A stretch of DNA of 64,000 nucleotides, taken from NCBI RefSeq assembly GCF_003574655.1, contig NZ_QNUM01000002.1, forward strand, positions 558,001-622,000. The letters are read 5' to 3'. This DNA is from Cohaesibacter haloalkalitolerans. Its GTDB lineage: Bacteria > Pseudomonadota > Alphaproteobacteria > Rhizobiales > Cohaesibacteraceae. Both the position numbers and the translations under genes were made by a program. Below the pieces are notes generated by a model. The model saw only the letters and a list, made by a program, of their open reading frames with translations. It did no database searches and was not told where the DNA came from. Shown here piece by piece: positions 63,719 through 64,000 of the stretch; position 1 is the first letter of the stretch, and each line of letters opens with the position of its first letter.

Positions 63719-64000
63719 GACAGGCTCTGGAAAGTAGGGGATATTATTAGAATTATTCGAGTATTTCAGCCAAGGGACAAAGCGGCGAGCGCTTCCGGAT
63801 TGGCAGGAAGGATGCCTATCTTTGCGATCTTTGTGCCGAGAGCGCAACAATGCTGCCCAGAATTTGTGGTTCACCGGACCGATCGATTGACCGGTTTTCC
63901 ACCAAAATGACCGCAGCACAGTGATGAACCCATGAAGATGACACAACTTTCCAGCTCTGGCGGACAGGCCGTGCCAGGAAATGAACCGGATCCAGAATAT
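63719..64000. other. Right-end intergenic region
   Basis: No complete gene is seen. An ATG at 63932 opens a plus-strand frame that runs off the window (MKMTQLSSSGGQ...), without a good ribosome-binding site; it may be the start of the next gene. Confidence 0.3.

Overview
The window is chromosomal DNA of an alphaproteobacterium, most likely of the Hyphomicrobiales (Rhizobiales) and perhaps a marine member such as a Cohaesibacter relative. This rests on the gene content: FixL/FixJ/FixK with a ccoNOQP-ccoGHIS island, a murA-DUF2948 neighbourhood, a PleC/PdhS-type histidine kinase, CtrA-like boxes, ALAS-type hemA, a tRNA-His without an encoded G-1, and an acuR-acuI pair. No phage, insertion sequence, CRISPR array or rRNA operon was seen. 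Genus assignment is inference.

Layout. 1-4.5 kb: a polyamine/amine catabolic cluster (two different PuuB-like oxidases, an aldehyde dehydrogenase, a class I glutamine amidotransferase). 4.8-5.6 kb: a lone sulfotransferase. 5.9-9.7 kb: a three-subunit membrane-bound GMC dehydrogenase (TAT small subunit, flavo-Fe-S large subunit, triheme cytochrome c). 10-13.5 kb: an SMR exporter, tRNA-Thr, a small basic protein, murA and DUF2948. 13.8-15.5 kb: acuR-acuI for acryloyl-CoA reduction, then bacterioferritin facing it. 16-19 kb: a small protein behind a CtrA-like box, a glutathione transferase and a diguanylate cyclase. 19-23.7 kb: a TPP-riboswitch-led thiM-thiE-thiD-thiY-thiZ-thiX salvage and uptake operon. 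24-30 kb: tRNA-His, a phasin and a 1536-residue PAS histidine kinase. 30-33.8 kb: a MocR regulator divergent from a threonine dehydratase-like enzyme, and a Nudix hydrolase. 33.9-38.3 kb: an unusual group in which a BKACE-fold protein lacks its metal ligands and a DegT-fold protein lacks its PLP lysine, with RpiR and TetR regulators. 38.6-42 kb: a RecD-like helicase, a response regulator and an orphan B12-radical SAM protein. 42.4-43.7 kb: hemA.

43.8-62.4 kb is mostly a low-oxygen island: ccoN-O-Q-P, ccoG-H-I-S (trailed by a proline-rich membrane protein, a DedA protein and a LysE exporter), hemN, and fixK, fixJ and fixL. FNR/FixK-type boxes (TTGAC-N4-[AC]TCAA) lie before ccoN, hemA and hemN. 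The inferred circuit is O2 -> heme-PAS FixL -> FixJ -> FixK -> cbb3 oxidase plus heme synthesis. The right end carries a class I aminotransferase.

The observations most worth a second look are the paired pseudoenzyme-like proteins at 33.9-37.3 kb, the FNR box so close to hemN that the mRNA may be leaderless, the three-copy MocR operator, the CtrA-like boxes at 16.35 and 25.41 kb, the Met-to-Leu change at the bacterioferritin heme ligand, and the orphan B12-radical SAM enzyme.
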